Shown here piece by piece: positions 8,019-15,216 of a stretch of DNA of 64,000 nt. Both the position numbers and the translations under genes were made by a program. How positions within the stretch are numbered: the first letter of the stretch is position 1; each line of letters opens with the position of its first letter. The DNA comes from [Lactobacillus] timonensis (GTDB lineage Bacteria > Bacillota > Bacilli > Lactobacillales > Lactobacillaceae), in the NCBI RefSeq assembly GCF_900240275.1, contig NZ_LT964761.1, positions 639,069 to 703,068 on the forward strand, in the 5' to 3' direction. The notes below the pieces were generated by a model. That model worked only from the letters and a program-made list of their open reading frames with translations. It was not told the DNA's origin and made no database searches.

Positions 8019-8885
8019 TTAGTAGGCGAGCAGTTCGTCCTCAATTGTGGCATCCTGGATGCGGACGTCAGTGATTGTATTTTGCTCCAGCAGCGGTAAC
8101 AATGCCTGGATGTTGCCGGAAAATAACAGGCGGGTTTCGTGTTCAGCCTCTTCCAGTAGGCGGGCCCCCACCCGTTCGGCAGTTTCCGATGGAAAACCAC
8201 TCCCGGTGATCGTCACAACACAGTCCGTGCTGTCATGGGTTGGCAGCTGACGAGTGGAAGTGAGGTGGCCGCGGTCAAAGTAATACATCACGTCCGCCCA
8301 TTTGAGCATCGTTGTCACGTCAGAACTGCTCATCACGACCAGCGCGTTCGTTTTTTGACAATAGTCCTTTAATAGGGACCAAACTTTCGGCACATCTCCG
8401 GCCAACAGCTGGTCAAACTCCTGTCCCAGCATGATGACTGGTGAACAGAGGATGGTCGGTACCAGTACCTGGATCAGCCGTTCTTGTTCCGTCGTTAATT
8501 CCTTTAAGCGGACATTCCCGTCGATATTAAAGGCCCGCAGAAGCTGCGCGGCTTGTTCCCAGTGGATTGCGTCGGGAAACTTATTAATTAAGTGCTGGAG
8601 CCACTTATCCAACCGCTTCCGTGGTTTGATTCGCAACTCACCCGCCACACTGACCATTTCCTCGACTTGCCGCTTAATCCGGCTAACCGGCTGACCATCA
8701 ATGGTTAGTTGTCCATCAATGTCCTTAATCTGACTCCGTAAAGCCATTGCCAGTGCCGGGATTAGTTCAGTGTCGTTACTACAGATTGCCACAATCTGTG
8801 GCGATTGCCATTCAAAACTGACGTTAAAGAGCTCGCTGCCGTTTGATGACGTCAAGTTTAGCTCGTTTGCCGTAATCTCGGTCAC
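8019..8885 (-). CDS. Degenerate ABC-type ATPase-fold protein (no recognisable catalytic motifs)
   Basis: The order of elements follows an ABC nucleotide-binding domain, but every catalytic motif is altered. At the Walker A position there is 'AICSNDTELIPALAMAL' with no GK[ST]. The signature region reads 'KELTTEQERLI' in place of LSGGQ. Walker B reads 'PVIMLGQEFDQLL' in place of a DEP-type end, and the H-loop reads 'VVMSSSDVTTML' with serine for histidine. 'YYFDRGHL' matches the usual closing strand. A 90-residue C-terminal extension follows. The best start is the GTG at 8883-8885: GGGGGAG lies six bases upstream of it, while the alternative TTG at 8898-8900 lies inside that Shine-Dalgarno region. 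First gene of the operon and divergent from the CNNM gene. Confidence 0.72.
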   Translation of the reverse strand: MTEITANELNLTSSNGSELFNVSFEWQSPQIVAICSNDTELIPALAMALRSQIKDIDGQLTIDGQPVSRIKRQVEEMVSVAGELRIKPRKRLDKWLQHLINKFPDAIHWEQAAQLLRAFNIDGNVRLKELTTEQERLIQVLVPTILCSPVIMLGQEFDQLLAGDVPKVWSLLKDYCQKTNALVVMSSSDVTTMLKWADVMYYFDRGHLTSTRQLPTHDSTDCVVTITGSGFPSETAERVGARLLEEAEHETRLLFSGNIQALLPLLEQNTITDVRIQDATIEDELLAY

Positions 8886-8967
8886 TGTTAACTCCCCCAA
8901 ACGATGATTTCCTTTTTATCATAATACAGTTTTTTCCCGTGTGACTACCTAATATTTGCTTCTTGCA

Positions 8968-8976
8968 TGGTATAAT
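8968..8976 (+). promoter_or_regulatory. Extended -10 promoter of the CNNM-type gene
   Basis: TGGTATAAT is a perfect extended -10 element 52 bases upstream of the TTG start at 9028. No good -35 box is visible. The 127-base region also must contain the divergent promoter of the ABC-like operon; TATTATGAT near 8920-8930 on the minus strand is a candidate. Confidence 0.55.
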
Positions 8977-9027
8977 TGCCTGTGATCGCTTTAATACAAT
9001 ATTTTTATGAAATGAGGAACGTTTTAA

Positions 9028-10401
9028 TTGGATAACGATCAAATACTAATCAACTTCGGTATTATTATCGTTACGTTTATCTTTGCCGCCTTCTTTGTTG
9101 CCGCTGAATTCGCCCTGGTTCAGGTGCGGGTCACCGCCCTCCAGGACATGCAAAACAAGCGCGACAAACCGTCAAAGAAGATCGAGCAGGCCATCAACAT
9201 GGTGACTAACCTCACTGAATACCTGTCGACCACCCAGGTGGGAACCAGTGTCTGTGGAATCATCCTTGGCTGGGTCGGGGAAGAAACCATCGAATACCTC
9301 TTGGCCGACCTGCTTAACTTACCGCAATTGCCGCTCAGCAGTAGTGCAGTGCACGCTATCAGCGCCGTCGTTGGTGTCCTGGTCTTGACCTACTTCGAAG
9401 TGGTGCTGACGGAAATTGTGCCGAAAAACATAGCGATTGACCTGCCGATGAAGATGATGATGCTGGTAGTCACCCCACTGCTCTACTTCCACGTCATCTT
9501 CTACCCATTCGTTTGGTTGCTAAACACGTCGGCCAACGGCATCGTCCGTCTCCTCGGTCTGCAGCCGGCTGACGAAAATGACGAGGTACTCTCGCAAAGT
9601 GAAATTATTAGTCTGTCACGTAACGCCGTTCGTGGCGGCGAGATGGACCGCAACGACCTGGTTTACATGGAGCGGACCTTTGACTTTACCGACAAGGAAG
9701 CTCATGATGTGATGGTCGACCGGACGCGCCTATCAGTCATTGACGTCCGTGCCAGCCTGCAGGACGCGCTCGACATGTACGTGCAAACCCACTATAGCCG
9801 GCTGCCAGTCGTAGCCGACCACGATAAGGACAAGATCCTCGGCTACGTCTTTAACTACGACCTAATCCGGCAAAACCGGGTCAACCCGAACGTCCCGTTG
9901 ACGAAGATCATTCGTCACCTGCCAACCACGCCGGAAAACACGCTGATTACCGACGTCTTGCAACAAATGATCCGTACCCGGACGCCAATGGTGGTGGTCG
10001 TTGATGAATACGGGGGCACTTCGGGGATCGTTACCGACAAAGATATTTATGAAGAACTCTTCGGAACCGTTCGTGATGAAATCGATAATGTTTCTGACGA
10101 CATTATCCAAAAGAACGATGATGGTACCTTTAACGTTGCCGGTAAGACAACAACTTACGACTTCGAACGTTACTTTGGCGTTGACTTTGAAGAATTCGAA
10201 AAAACTGAGGCGGTTACGTTATCAGGCTATCTCCTGGATGCCCACCCGAAAATCCACGAAGGCAGTCAGGTTAAGCTGCATAACTTCCTAATTACGGTAA
10301 CGAAATACGAAAACTCCTTCATCCTCTGGATGAACGTTAAGGAGATCTCTGAAGATCAGGAAACTGCCAAGCAATCAGACGATGACCATCTGCAGCAATA
10401 A
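9028..10401 (+). CDS. CNNM/CorC-family membrane protein with CBS pair (hemolysin-family, ion transport)
   Basis: 457 residues. The N-terminal DUF21/CNNM membrane domain spans about residues 5-190 with four hydrophobic segments ('FGIIIVTFIFAAFFVAAEFA', 'VVGVLVLTYFEVVLTEIVPK' and others) and the conserved 'GTSVCGIILGW' and 'EIVPKNIA'. A CBS-domain pair follows (about 215-335; 'LQQMIRTRTPMVVVVDEYGG') and a CorC_HlyC domain ends the protein (about 350-435). Family members move or regulate magnesium or other divalent cations; the old name hemolysin is not meant literally. Start TTG at 9028 behind GAGGA. Probably monocistronic. Confidence 0.9.
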   Translation: MDNDQILINFGIIIVTFIFAAFFVAAEFALVQVRVTALQDMQNKRDKPSKKIEQAINMVTNLTEYLSTTQVGTSVCGIILGWVGEETIEYLLADLLNLPQLPLSSSAVHAISAVVGVLVLTYFEVVLTEIVPKNIAIDLPMKMMMLVVTPLLYFHVIFYPFVWLLNTSANGIVRLLGLQPADENDEVLSQSEIISLSRNAVRGGEMDRNDLVYMERTFDFTDKEAHDVMVDRTRLSVIDVRASLQDALDMYVQTHYSRLPVVADHDKDKILGYVFNYDLIRQNRVNPNVPLTKIIRHLPTTPENTLITDVLQQMIRTRTPMVVVVDEYGGTSGIVTDKDIYEELFGTVRDEIDNVSDDIIQKNDDGTFNVAGKTTTYDFERYFGVDFEEFEKTEAVTLSGYLLDAHPKIHEGSQVKLHNFLITVTKYENSFILWMNVKEISEDQETAKQSDDDHLQQ

Positions 10402-10479
10402 AAGCTTATCAATATTACCACTTGCTAAGTGGTGTACAATATTATTAATTGTTATTTTATGAAGTAAAGAGGGCTAACA
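10402..10479 (+). promoter_or_regulatory. Intergenic promoter region with dyad in front of nrdI
   Basis: ACCACTTGCTAAGTGGT forms a 7-bp hairpin immediately followed by TACAAT, a likely -10 element for the nrdI gene at 10480. Whether the dyad terminates the upstream gene or is an operator cannot be decided; it does not resemble an NrdR box. Confidence 0.4.
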
Positions 10480-10947
10480 ATGTCAAAAATCTACATCTTG
10501 TTCATCTCAATTGAAGGCAACACCCGCTCTTTCCTAACCCGGCTGGCTGCCTTTGCTAAACAACAGCACAGCATCAACCCTAAGAACCCGGTGATTGAGC
10601 TAAAGGAAATCACCGACCAAACTGTCCCAGCAGCGGAAAAAGAACCGTTCTTCGCCTTTGTCCCAACCTACCTTGACGGTGGCAACGGGATCGATTCCGG
10701 CTATACTGAGTTAATGACCAACGCGCTGGGTGAATACATTGCTTCAAACAGCAACGTCGACCACTGCCTCGGAGTTGTCGGTAGTGGCAACAAGAACTTC
10801 AACGAACAGTATTGCCTCACCGCACGGCAATACGCATATGAGTTCAAGGTTCCTTTCCTGGCCGACTATGAACTGCGCGGCACTTCTGAAGACGTTGAAC
10901 GAATTTACGGTATCCTGAGCAAGGAAGTTGCTAAAAAAGAACAATAA
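10480..10947 (+). CDS. nrdI: NrdI-like flavodoxin (class Ib ribonucleotide reductase activating protein)
   Basis: A 155-residue flavodoxin-like protein. 'YILFISIEGNTRSFLTRLA' is the FMN phosphate loop form typical of NrdI; 'FFAFVPTYLDGGNGIDSGY' and 'GVVGSGNKNFNEQYCLTARQYA' are the other two conserved loops around the flavin. NrdI supplies an oxidant that assembles the dimanganese-tyrosyl cofactor of NrdF. No nrdE, nrdF or nrdH lies next to it here, so the gene is uncoupled from its usual operon. Ends at a strong terminator. Confidence 0.88.
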   Translation: MSKIYILFISIEGNTRSFLTRLAAFAKQQHSINPKNPVIELKEITDQTVPAAEKEPFFAFVPTYLDGGNGIDSGYTELMTNALGEYIASNSNVDHCLGVVGSGNKNFNEQYCLTARQYAYEFKVPFLADYELRGTSEDVERIYGILSKEVAKKEQ

Positions 10948-10956
10948 GACACAAAC

Positions 10957-10983
10957 AGGGCGAGCTGAACTCGCCCTTTTTTT
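10957..10983 (+). terminator. Terminator after nrdI
   Basis: Perfect 8-bp stem AGGGCGAG/CTCGCCCT with a 5-base loop followed by seven or more T. Confidence 0.88.
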
Positions 10984-11045
10984 GATTTCAGTTAGCAAAT
11001 CATTTTCTAATATTATGCCGTTACGCAACTATACTTTTGCAGAAT

Positions 11046-11230
11046 TTACGGAGAAGTGGCATTAACTTTATCAACATCAGGATCATTTTGGACAAGGTGT
11101 AGTTTGTAGTCAGCATCTAATCTCTACCGGCATATCCAATTCCAGTTGCCAATCTGCAATATCCGTAAAGATGACAAAAACACCTTTAGTCCGCTGGCCA
11201 CCACCAGTTACTAAAAGTGTTTTTAAGTTT
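11046..11230 (-). pseudogene. Frameshifted remnant of an unidentified coding sequence
   Basis: Between the nrdI terminator and the VOC gene the minus strand still reads like protein. One frame gives 'LLVTGGGQRTKGVFVIFTDI' and continues to 'LELDMPVEI'; after a single-base shift near 11112-11122 the next frame gives 'DADYKLHLVQNDPDVDKVNA' and stops at TAA (11046-11048). There is no start codon or ribosome binding site. It looks like the 3' end of a gene lost by deletion and frameshift. I do not recognise the family. Confidence 0.4.
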
Positions 11231-11234
11231 ATTT

Positions 11235-11690
11235 TTAATTCTGATCGTCCGTCTTCCCAACCGACTGGACTATTCCGGCGCAAATGACCCAGGTAATACC
11301 GTAGTGGTCAACCAGGTAGCCCATCTTGCCGCCCAGCTGGTGGGGACCAAATGGCAACGTGACCCGTTGCAAGTCGGAGCTAGCCAGCTGATCAAATAGT
11401 TGTTCTGCTGCCGCCATGTCATCCCCAAAGTCCAGAACTAATGCGACCTGTGAAGACGACTGGGGTTCGCCCATCGTGGCATCGGCACAGATAATCACCT
11501 GGCCAGCGATGCTGAATTCCGCATGAGCAGTCGTATTTTCCAGGTTATCCACCTGGATGCCAAGACGCTCTAACTGCTCTTCCGTCATCGGTTGGCGGAA
11601 AAGGACCTTCGCGCCAAATTCTTCCTGATAATATTCAAGCGCCTCCTTCGCGTTCTTGAAAATCAGAAATGGGAAAAATCGTGTACTCAT
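11235..11690 (-). CDS. VOC-superfamily (PhnB/glyoxalase-like) protein
   Basis: A 151-residue protein with the PhnB-like vicinal-oxygen-chelate pattern: 'FFPFLIFKNAKEALEYYQEE' at the N-terminus, 'HAEFSIAGQVIICAD' in the middle and 'GGKMGYLVDHYGITWVIC' at the end. Members bind small metal-dependent substrates or act as resistance proteins; the substrate here is unknown. The start is the ATG at 11688-11690 (MSTRFF) behind CGGAGGAAG; an upstream in-frame start at 11717 has no ribosome binding site. Confidence 0.82.
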   Translation of the reverse strand: MSTRFFPFLIFKNAKEALEYYQEEFGAKVLFRQPMTEEQLERLGIQVDNLENTTAHAEFSIAGQVIICADATMGEPQSSSQVALVLDFGDDMAAAEQLFDQLASSDLQRVTLPFGPHQLGGKMGYLVDHYGITWVICAGIVQSVGKTDDQN

Positions 11691-11851
11691 AACTTCCTCC
11701 GTTCTTAACGGGGACAATTATAGGGATAAATTAGCAATCCGTCAAACGAATGCTAATTTTTGTCGCATCTCCTGCCTCATCTTATTGCCATTCGCCATTG
11801 TCTTCATTATAATAGAACGATTGACTATCATTATTACCAGGAGGTTTCTTT

Positions 11852-13015
11852 ATGAATAAGACTGCTAAGCACAGTGGTTTCCTTATTATGGGGATTTTTC
11901 TGCTTGGTACCTGCATGCGGACACCAATCACCTCAATCCCTTCCATTATTAACGAAATTGCCCAGGCTTTCCACGTCCCGGCAACCAGCTTGGGGATTCT
12001 CACTACCATTCCGTTGATCTGTTTTGGTCTCTTTTCAGTAACCGTTAATTGGTTGAGCTCGCGGGTTGGTAACGAAATGGCCATCAGCTGGGCCCTCGTC
12101 CTCCTCTTCGTTGGCTGCATTCTCCGGGCGGTTAGTTACCCCCTGTTGCTCCTCGGGACGGCTTTAATCGGTATCGGGATCACCTTTATTAACGTCCTCT
12201 TACCAGCCATTATTACCGAAAACCTTCCCACGAAAATCGGCGGGATGACCAGCCTTTATAACGTCGCTTTGGCCCTCTCCAGTGCCATTGGTGCCTACGC
12301 CATCACTCCCGTGGCTGCTGGCTTTGGCTGGCGGCTAGCGGTCAACGCCCTTGCCTTTATTCCGCTCGTTACCTGGTTCTTCTGGTTACCAAATCTCCGC
12401 TTCAACCACGTGGACAAAGAGCAAACCACCCAGGGTGTCAGTATGTGGCGCAACCCACGGGCCTGGGCGCTCCTCGTTTACTTCGGCGCTTCTTCGTTCG
12501 TTTTCTACACGACTGTTGCCTGGCTGCCATCCATCGCGGAAAGTGCCGGCATCAGCCACAACTCTTCCAGCCTAATTGCCGGCCTCTTCCAACTCTTTTC
12601 TATCCCGGCCGCCTTCCTGGCACCGCTGTTGGCAACCCGGGCTAAGCGCCGTCAGCCAATCGTCTTCGGGTTGGGGCTGCTCAGCTTTATCGGGGTCGTA
12701 ATGATGCTGTTGCCAGTTGGTTCAATGTTTTACTACGTCATCATCAGCCTCTTATTGGGGCTAGGCATTGCCGGAACCTTCGCCTTTATCATGACAATCT
12801 TTGGGCTGAAAACAAACAACCCTGCCGATACCAGCAGTTTATCCGGGATGGTGCAATCGCTCGGTTACCTAATTGCTGCTATCGGTCCCGTCATTACCGG
12901 TAAGTGCAAAGCGCTCACTGGCAACTGGGTGACAAGCGAGATCATCGTTCTCGTCGTCATCGCCCTGTTTGTTGGAGCGGGGCTCTTCGCTGAGCAGAAA
13001 GACAAAATTTACTAA
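11852..13015 (+). CDS. MFS transporter, CynX/NimT (cyanate-permease-like) type
   Basis: 387 residues with about 12 membrane segments. The N-terminal 'LGTCMRTPITSIPSIINEI' is the typical first-helix motif of the CynX/NimT subfamily, and 'LLLLGTALIGIGITFINVLLP' matches its fourth helix. It is probably a proton-coupled exporter or permease in the cytoplasmic membrane; the substrate cannot be inferred. ATG at 11852 follows AGGAGG. Its terminator was split by the adjacent IS element. Confidence 0.88.
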   Translation: MNKTAKHSGFLIMGIFLLGTCMRTPITSIPSIINEIAQAFHVPATSLGILTTIPLICFGLFSVTVNWLSSRVGNEMAISWALVLLFVGCILRAVSYPLLLLGTALIGIGITFINVLLPAIITENLPTKIGGMTSLYNVALALSSAIGAYAITPVAAGFGWRLAVNALAFIPLVTWFFWLPNLRFNHVDKEQTTQGVSMWRNPRAWALLVYFGASSFVFYTTVAWLPSIAESAGISHNSSSLIAGLFQLFSIPAAFLAPLLATRAKRRQPIVFGLGLLSFIGVVMMLLPVGSMFYYVIISLLLGLGIAGTFAFIMTIFGLKTNNPADTSSLSGMVQSLGYLIAAIGPVITGKCKALTGNWVTSEIIVLVVIALFVGAGLFAEQKDKIY

Positions 13016-13021
13016 GTCGTC

Positions 13022-13031
13022 AATCGTCGGT
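13022..13031 (+). terminator. Left arm of a terminator hairpin split by an IS insertion
   Basis: AATCGTCGGT here and ACCGGCGATT plus T tract at 14565-14578 pair as a 10-bp stem (one G-U pair) once the 1.5-kb IS element and one copy of its 3-base target duplication (GTC) are removed. The restored hairpin would have a 5-base loop. It would have terminated the MFS gene. Confidence 0.7.
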
Positions 13032-13069
13032 CTGAAGTGCAACAAAAAAGTTAGACAAAGTTGAGAAAA

Positions 13070-13980
13070 TTAGACTGATAAGGTATGCGTCCGGTATTCA
13101 ACCGGGCTCATACCTTTTGTTTTTAAAGAGATTCGGTGGTAGTTGTAGAAGTGAAGGTAGTCTTGGGAGATGGCCTTCAGTTCTTCCAATGAATGGCATG
13201 GTGGATAACCATGCAATAATTCTGTCTTGTAAATATGAAAGAAGCTCTCGATTGGCGCATTATCCAAGCAGTTTCCCTTACGGGACATGCTTTGGATAAA
13301 CTGGTGGCCCTTGAGCTTTTCAACGTAGTAAGGGAGCTGGTAATGCCAGCCTTGATCAGAGTGGATAACAGGCTTCGCATTGGCTGGTAGTTTAGTTAAT
13401 AATTCGTTGAGCGTGGCGGTAATCAAGCCCCGGTCCGGATGATAACTCATTTGGAAGGCCAGGTTCTCTTTGGTAGCTTCATCGGTAATCGCGGAAATAT
13501 AGGCCCAGTGTTGGTCTGCTAAGCGAACTTGCGTCACGTCAGTGTGGAGGACTTGGTAAGGTTTTTTCGCGTCAAAACTTTGGTTGAGATAATTTGGGGC
13601 AATCTTACCAACAGTACCAGCATACGAGGAATAACCGCCGTTGCGGTGTCGGTTATATAGTTTCACCTGGACTTTAAGCTCCTTCATCAGCTTAATGATG
13701 GTTGCATCAGCGAGGTGAATTCCTTCATCTTCCAGCAAGGCGCTTATGCGCCGATAGCCATAGGTAAACTGATCACGGACCTTTCCTTGATTGGCGAGCT
13801 TTTGGATTAATTGCTTAACGTATTCGTACTTATCCTGGTGATTAGCAATCCGTTTACGCTCGTCATATTAAGTAGCACGCGGAAGATTCAATACTTGAAG
13901 GAGCTCACTGACAGCATAACGGTCCCATTTGGGAATTGCCTTTTGATCAGCCCTAATTTGATCGATTATTTCCGTTTTTT
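13070..13980 (-). pseudogene. IS150-type orfB transposase, inactivated by a nonsense codon
   Basis: The frame opened by -1 slippage at the A6 tract (13975-13980) codes for the orfB part: 'SELLQVLNLPRAT', then TAA at 13868-13870, then 'YDERKRIANHQDKYEYVKQL' in the same frame. Relatives have a tyrosine in place of this stop, so a single change created it. The rest is intact: the rve integrase core 'YQVLHTDVTQVRL' (first Asp), 'PVIHSDQGWHYQ' (second Asp) and 'CLDNAPIESFFHIYKTE' (Glu) are all present, and the frame ends at 13070. The internal ATG at 13738 could only give a shortened protein beginning near 'MLEDEGIHLADATI'. Confidence 0.85.
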
Positions 13981-14502
13981 GACGGGCTTTAAGCGACCAA
14001 ACAGGGCGATAGATTTTTTTGTGACGTCACGCTCCAGCTTGAGATCATGGTTCTCTTTCTTGAGTTGACTGACCTCCTCACGGAGCCGTTCAAGTTCACT
14101 TTGATCTTTAAGATGACGTAAATGTTTTTTAGATGATTTAATGCCCATTTTGGGTGGCCGTCCTTTCCGTCGTGGTTGGAGGCCAGCCAACCCCTCCTGG
14201 TCAAAAGCCTTGCCCCAGGCGGAGATCTGACACGCGTTAACGTCAAACTTAGCCGCAACCTCGATCATCGACATTTCATGAGTATGATAATAGTCTATCA
14301 CGGTCAGTTTGAATTCAGCGGTAAAGGAACGTCTAGTCCGCCGCGGTTTAAGGGTATTAACTCCAGATAACTTAAATCTTTGAACCCACTTTCTAATCTC
14401 ACTAGCAGAAAGACCATACTGGCGACTTAATTCCACGGAAGATTGGCCATCAAGATATTTTTGGACAATCTCAGCTTTCAGTGTTGGTGAATATTTAGTC
14501 AA
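13966..14502 (-). CDS. IS150-type orfA (helix-turn-helix DNA-binding protein)
   Basis: A 178-residue protein with two helix-turn-helix units: 'KAEIVQKYLDGQSSVELSRQ' with 'YGLSASEIRKWVQRFK', and 'EFKLTVIDYYHTHEMSMIEV' with 'AAKFDVNACQISAWGKAF'. A leucine-zipper-like stretch near the C-terminus ('ELERLREEVSQLKKENHDLK') serves dimerisation. Its frame ends at 13966; the run of six A at 13975-13980 is the place where -1 frameshifting would fuse it to orfB. It binds the IS ends. Confidence 0.88.
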   Translation of the reverse strand: MTKYSPTLKAEIVQKYLDGQSSVELSRQYGLSASEIRKWVQRFKLSGVNTLKPRRTRRSFTAEFKLTVIDYYHTHEMSMIEVAAKFDVNACQISAWGKAFDQEGLAGLQPRRKGRPPKMGIKSSKKHLRHLKDQSELERLREEVSQLKKENHDLKLERDVTKKSIALFGRLKPVKKRK

Positions 14503-14562
14503 AAAAAGTACCTCACAATCGTTAGATGATTTTGTCTAACAATTATGGGGCACTTCAGTCAC

Positions 14563-14970
14563 TTACCGGCGATTTTTTGTTGGATCTGTTTTGCCAACCC
14601 ACCGCAGTTGTTTAAGCGGCAGTCGGCGGTAATGACGATGGTCCTTCAAGACCAGCATGGTATCGTCATATCCGGCTACCGCCCCGTCAAAGGCCTGGAC
14701 GACGTGATTGCCATCAAGGACGTTTAATTGCACGTGAACCGGGTGCTTCTTCTGCCAGGCGATAGTCAAACGGCGGTCAATTTCTGCTTCTGCTAACTGC
14801 GGTTGCTCTAATTCCGGCTGACGTTTAGCGTCCCGCCTTAGTGCTGAAGCATGGTCAGAAAGAAAAAAGCCCTGCCATTTCAGCATCCCCCGGTCATGGT
14901 AATCATAGGAAAAAAAGCGCTGGGCAATCCGTTCTGCTTCCTTCAGTGAATATTTGGGTGCTTTAACCAC
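14563..14970 (-). CDS. YolD-like SOS-associated protein
   Basis: A 135-residue protein of the YolD-like family, which accompanies Y-family polymerases in Firmicutes. The diagnostic block is 'YDYHDRGMLKWQGFFLSDHA' near residue 25, followed by a variable charged region and a C-terminal part ('AGYDDTMLVLKDHRHYRRLP') like the small barrel seen in related proteins. The GTG start at 14968-14970 follows GGAGGAGG. A perfect LexA box lies 16 bases upstream. The stop codon lies next to the IS insertion and inside the old terminator, so its own terminator was probably affected too. It may be an accessory to the polymerase at 51185-52474. Confidence 0.78.
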   Translation of the reverse strand: MVKAPKYSLKEAERIAQRFFSYDYHDRGMLKWQGFFLSDHASALRRDAKRQPELEQPQLAEAEIDRRLTIAWQKKHPVHVQLNVLDGNHVVQAFDGAVAGYDDTMLVLKDHRHYRRLPLKQLRWVGKTDPTKNRR

Positions 14971-14985
14971 TTAGCTTCCTCCTCC

Positions 14986-14999
14986 CGAACAAATGTTCG
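14986..14999. promoter_or_regulatory. LexA (SOS) box of the YolD-like gene
   Basis: CGAACAAATGTTCG fits the Gram-positive LexA consensus CGAAC-N4-GTTCG exactly and is a palindrome in its arms. It lies between the start codon at 14970 and a -10-like region. Confidence 0.85.
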
Positions 15000-15045
15000 T
15001 ATGATATTCTACCATTTTTGGTCCCAACAGCAAATTTTTTCTGAT

Positions 15046-15055
15046 CTATACCAAT
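15046..15055 (+). promoter_or_regulatory. GntR/HutC-like half-site upstream of zwf
   Basis: CTATACCAAT differs by one base from the CTAGACCAAT sites near the permease and transaldolase genes. It lies about 160 bases upstream of the zwf start and upstream of the TATAAT at 15167-15172. Confidence 0.3.
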
Positions 15056-15216
15056 TTTTTTAACCCGTTTCCCCTCACCACCGTAAAACTTGTTAGCGCA
15101 CTCATACCGCTATTTATCGGCAATTTTAGGCCTTGTTTAGTGATGCACAATGACCATTAGTCGGTATATAATACAGTTGTAATTTTCGTTTTGACCTTAT
15201 AAAGGAGTGAATGGTT

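Larger units (their letters stand above)
13033..14557 (-). mobile_element. Complete IS3-family (IS150-like) insertion sequence, 1525 bp
   Basis: The ends carry related inverted repeats: TGAAGTGCAACAAAAAAG then TTAGACAAA on the left, and on the right the complement of TGAAGTGCCCCATAATTG then TTAGACAAA. A 3-base target duplication GTC flanks it (13030-13032 and 14558-14560). It encodes orfA and orfB on the minus strand with a frameshift window. orfB has a stop codon, so this copy is probably not autonomous. Confidence 0.9.

Noticed and set aside
13811-14068. Plus-strand open frame across the IS element
   Set aside because: Antisense to orfA/orfB, no family resemblance, and it spans the frameshift window.
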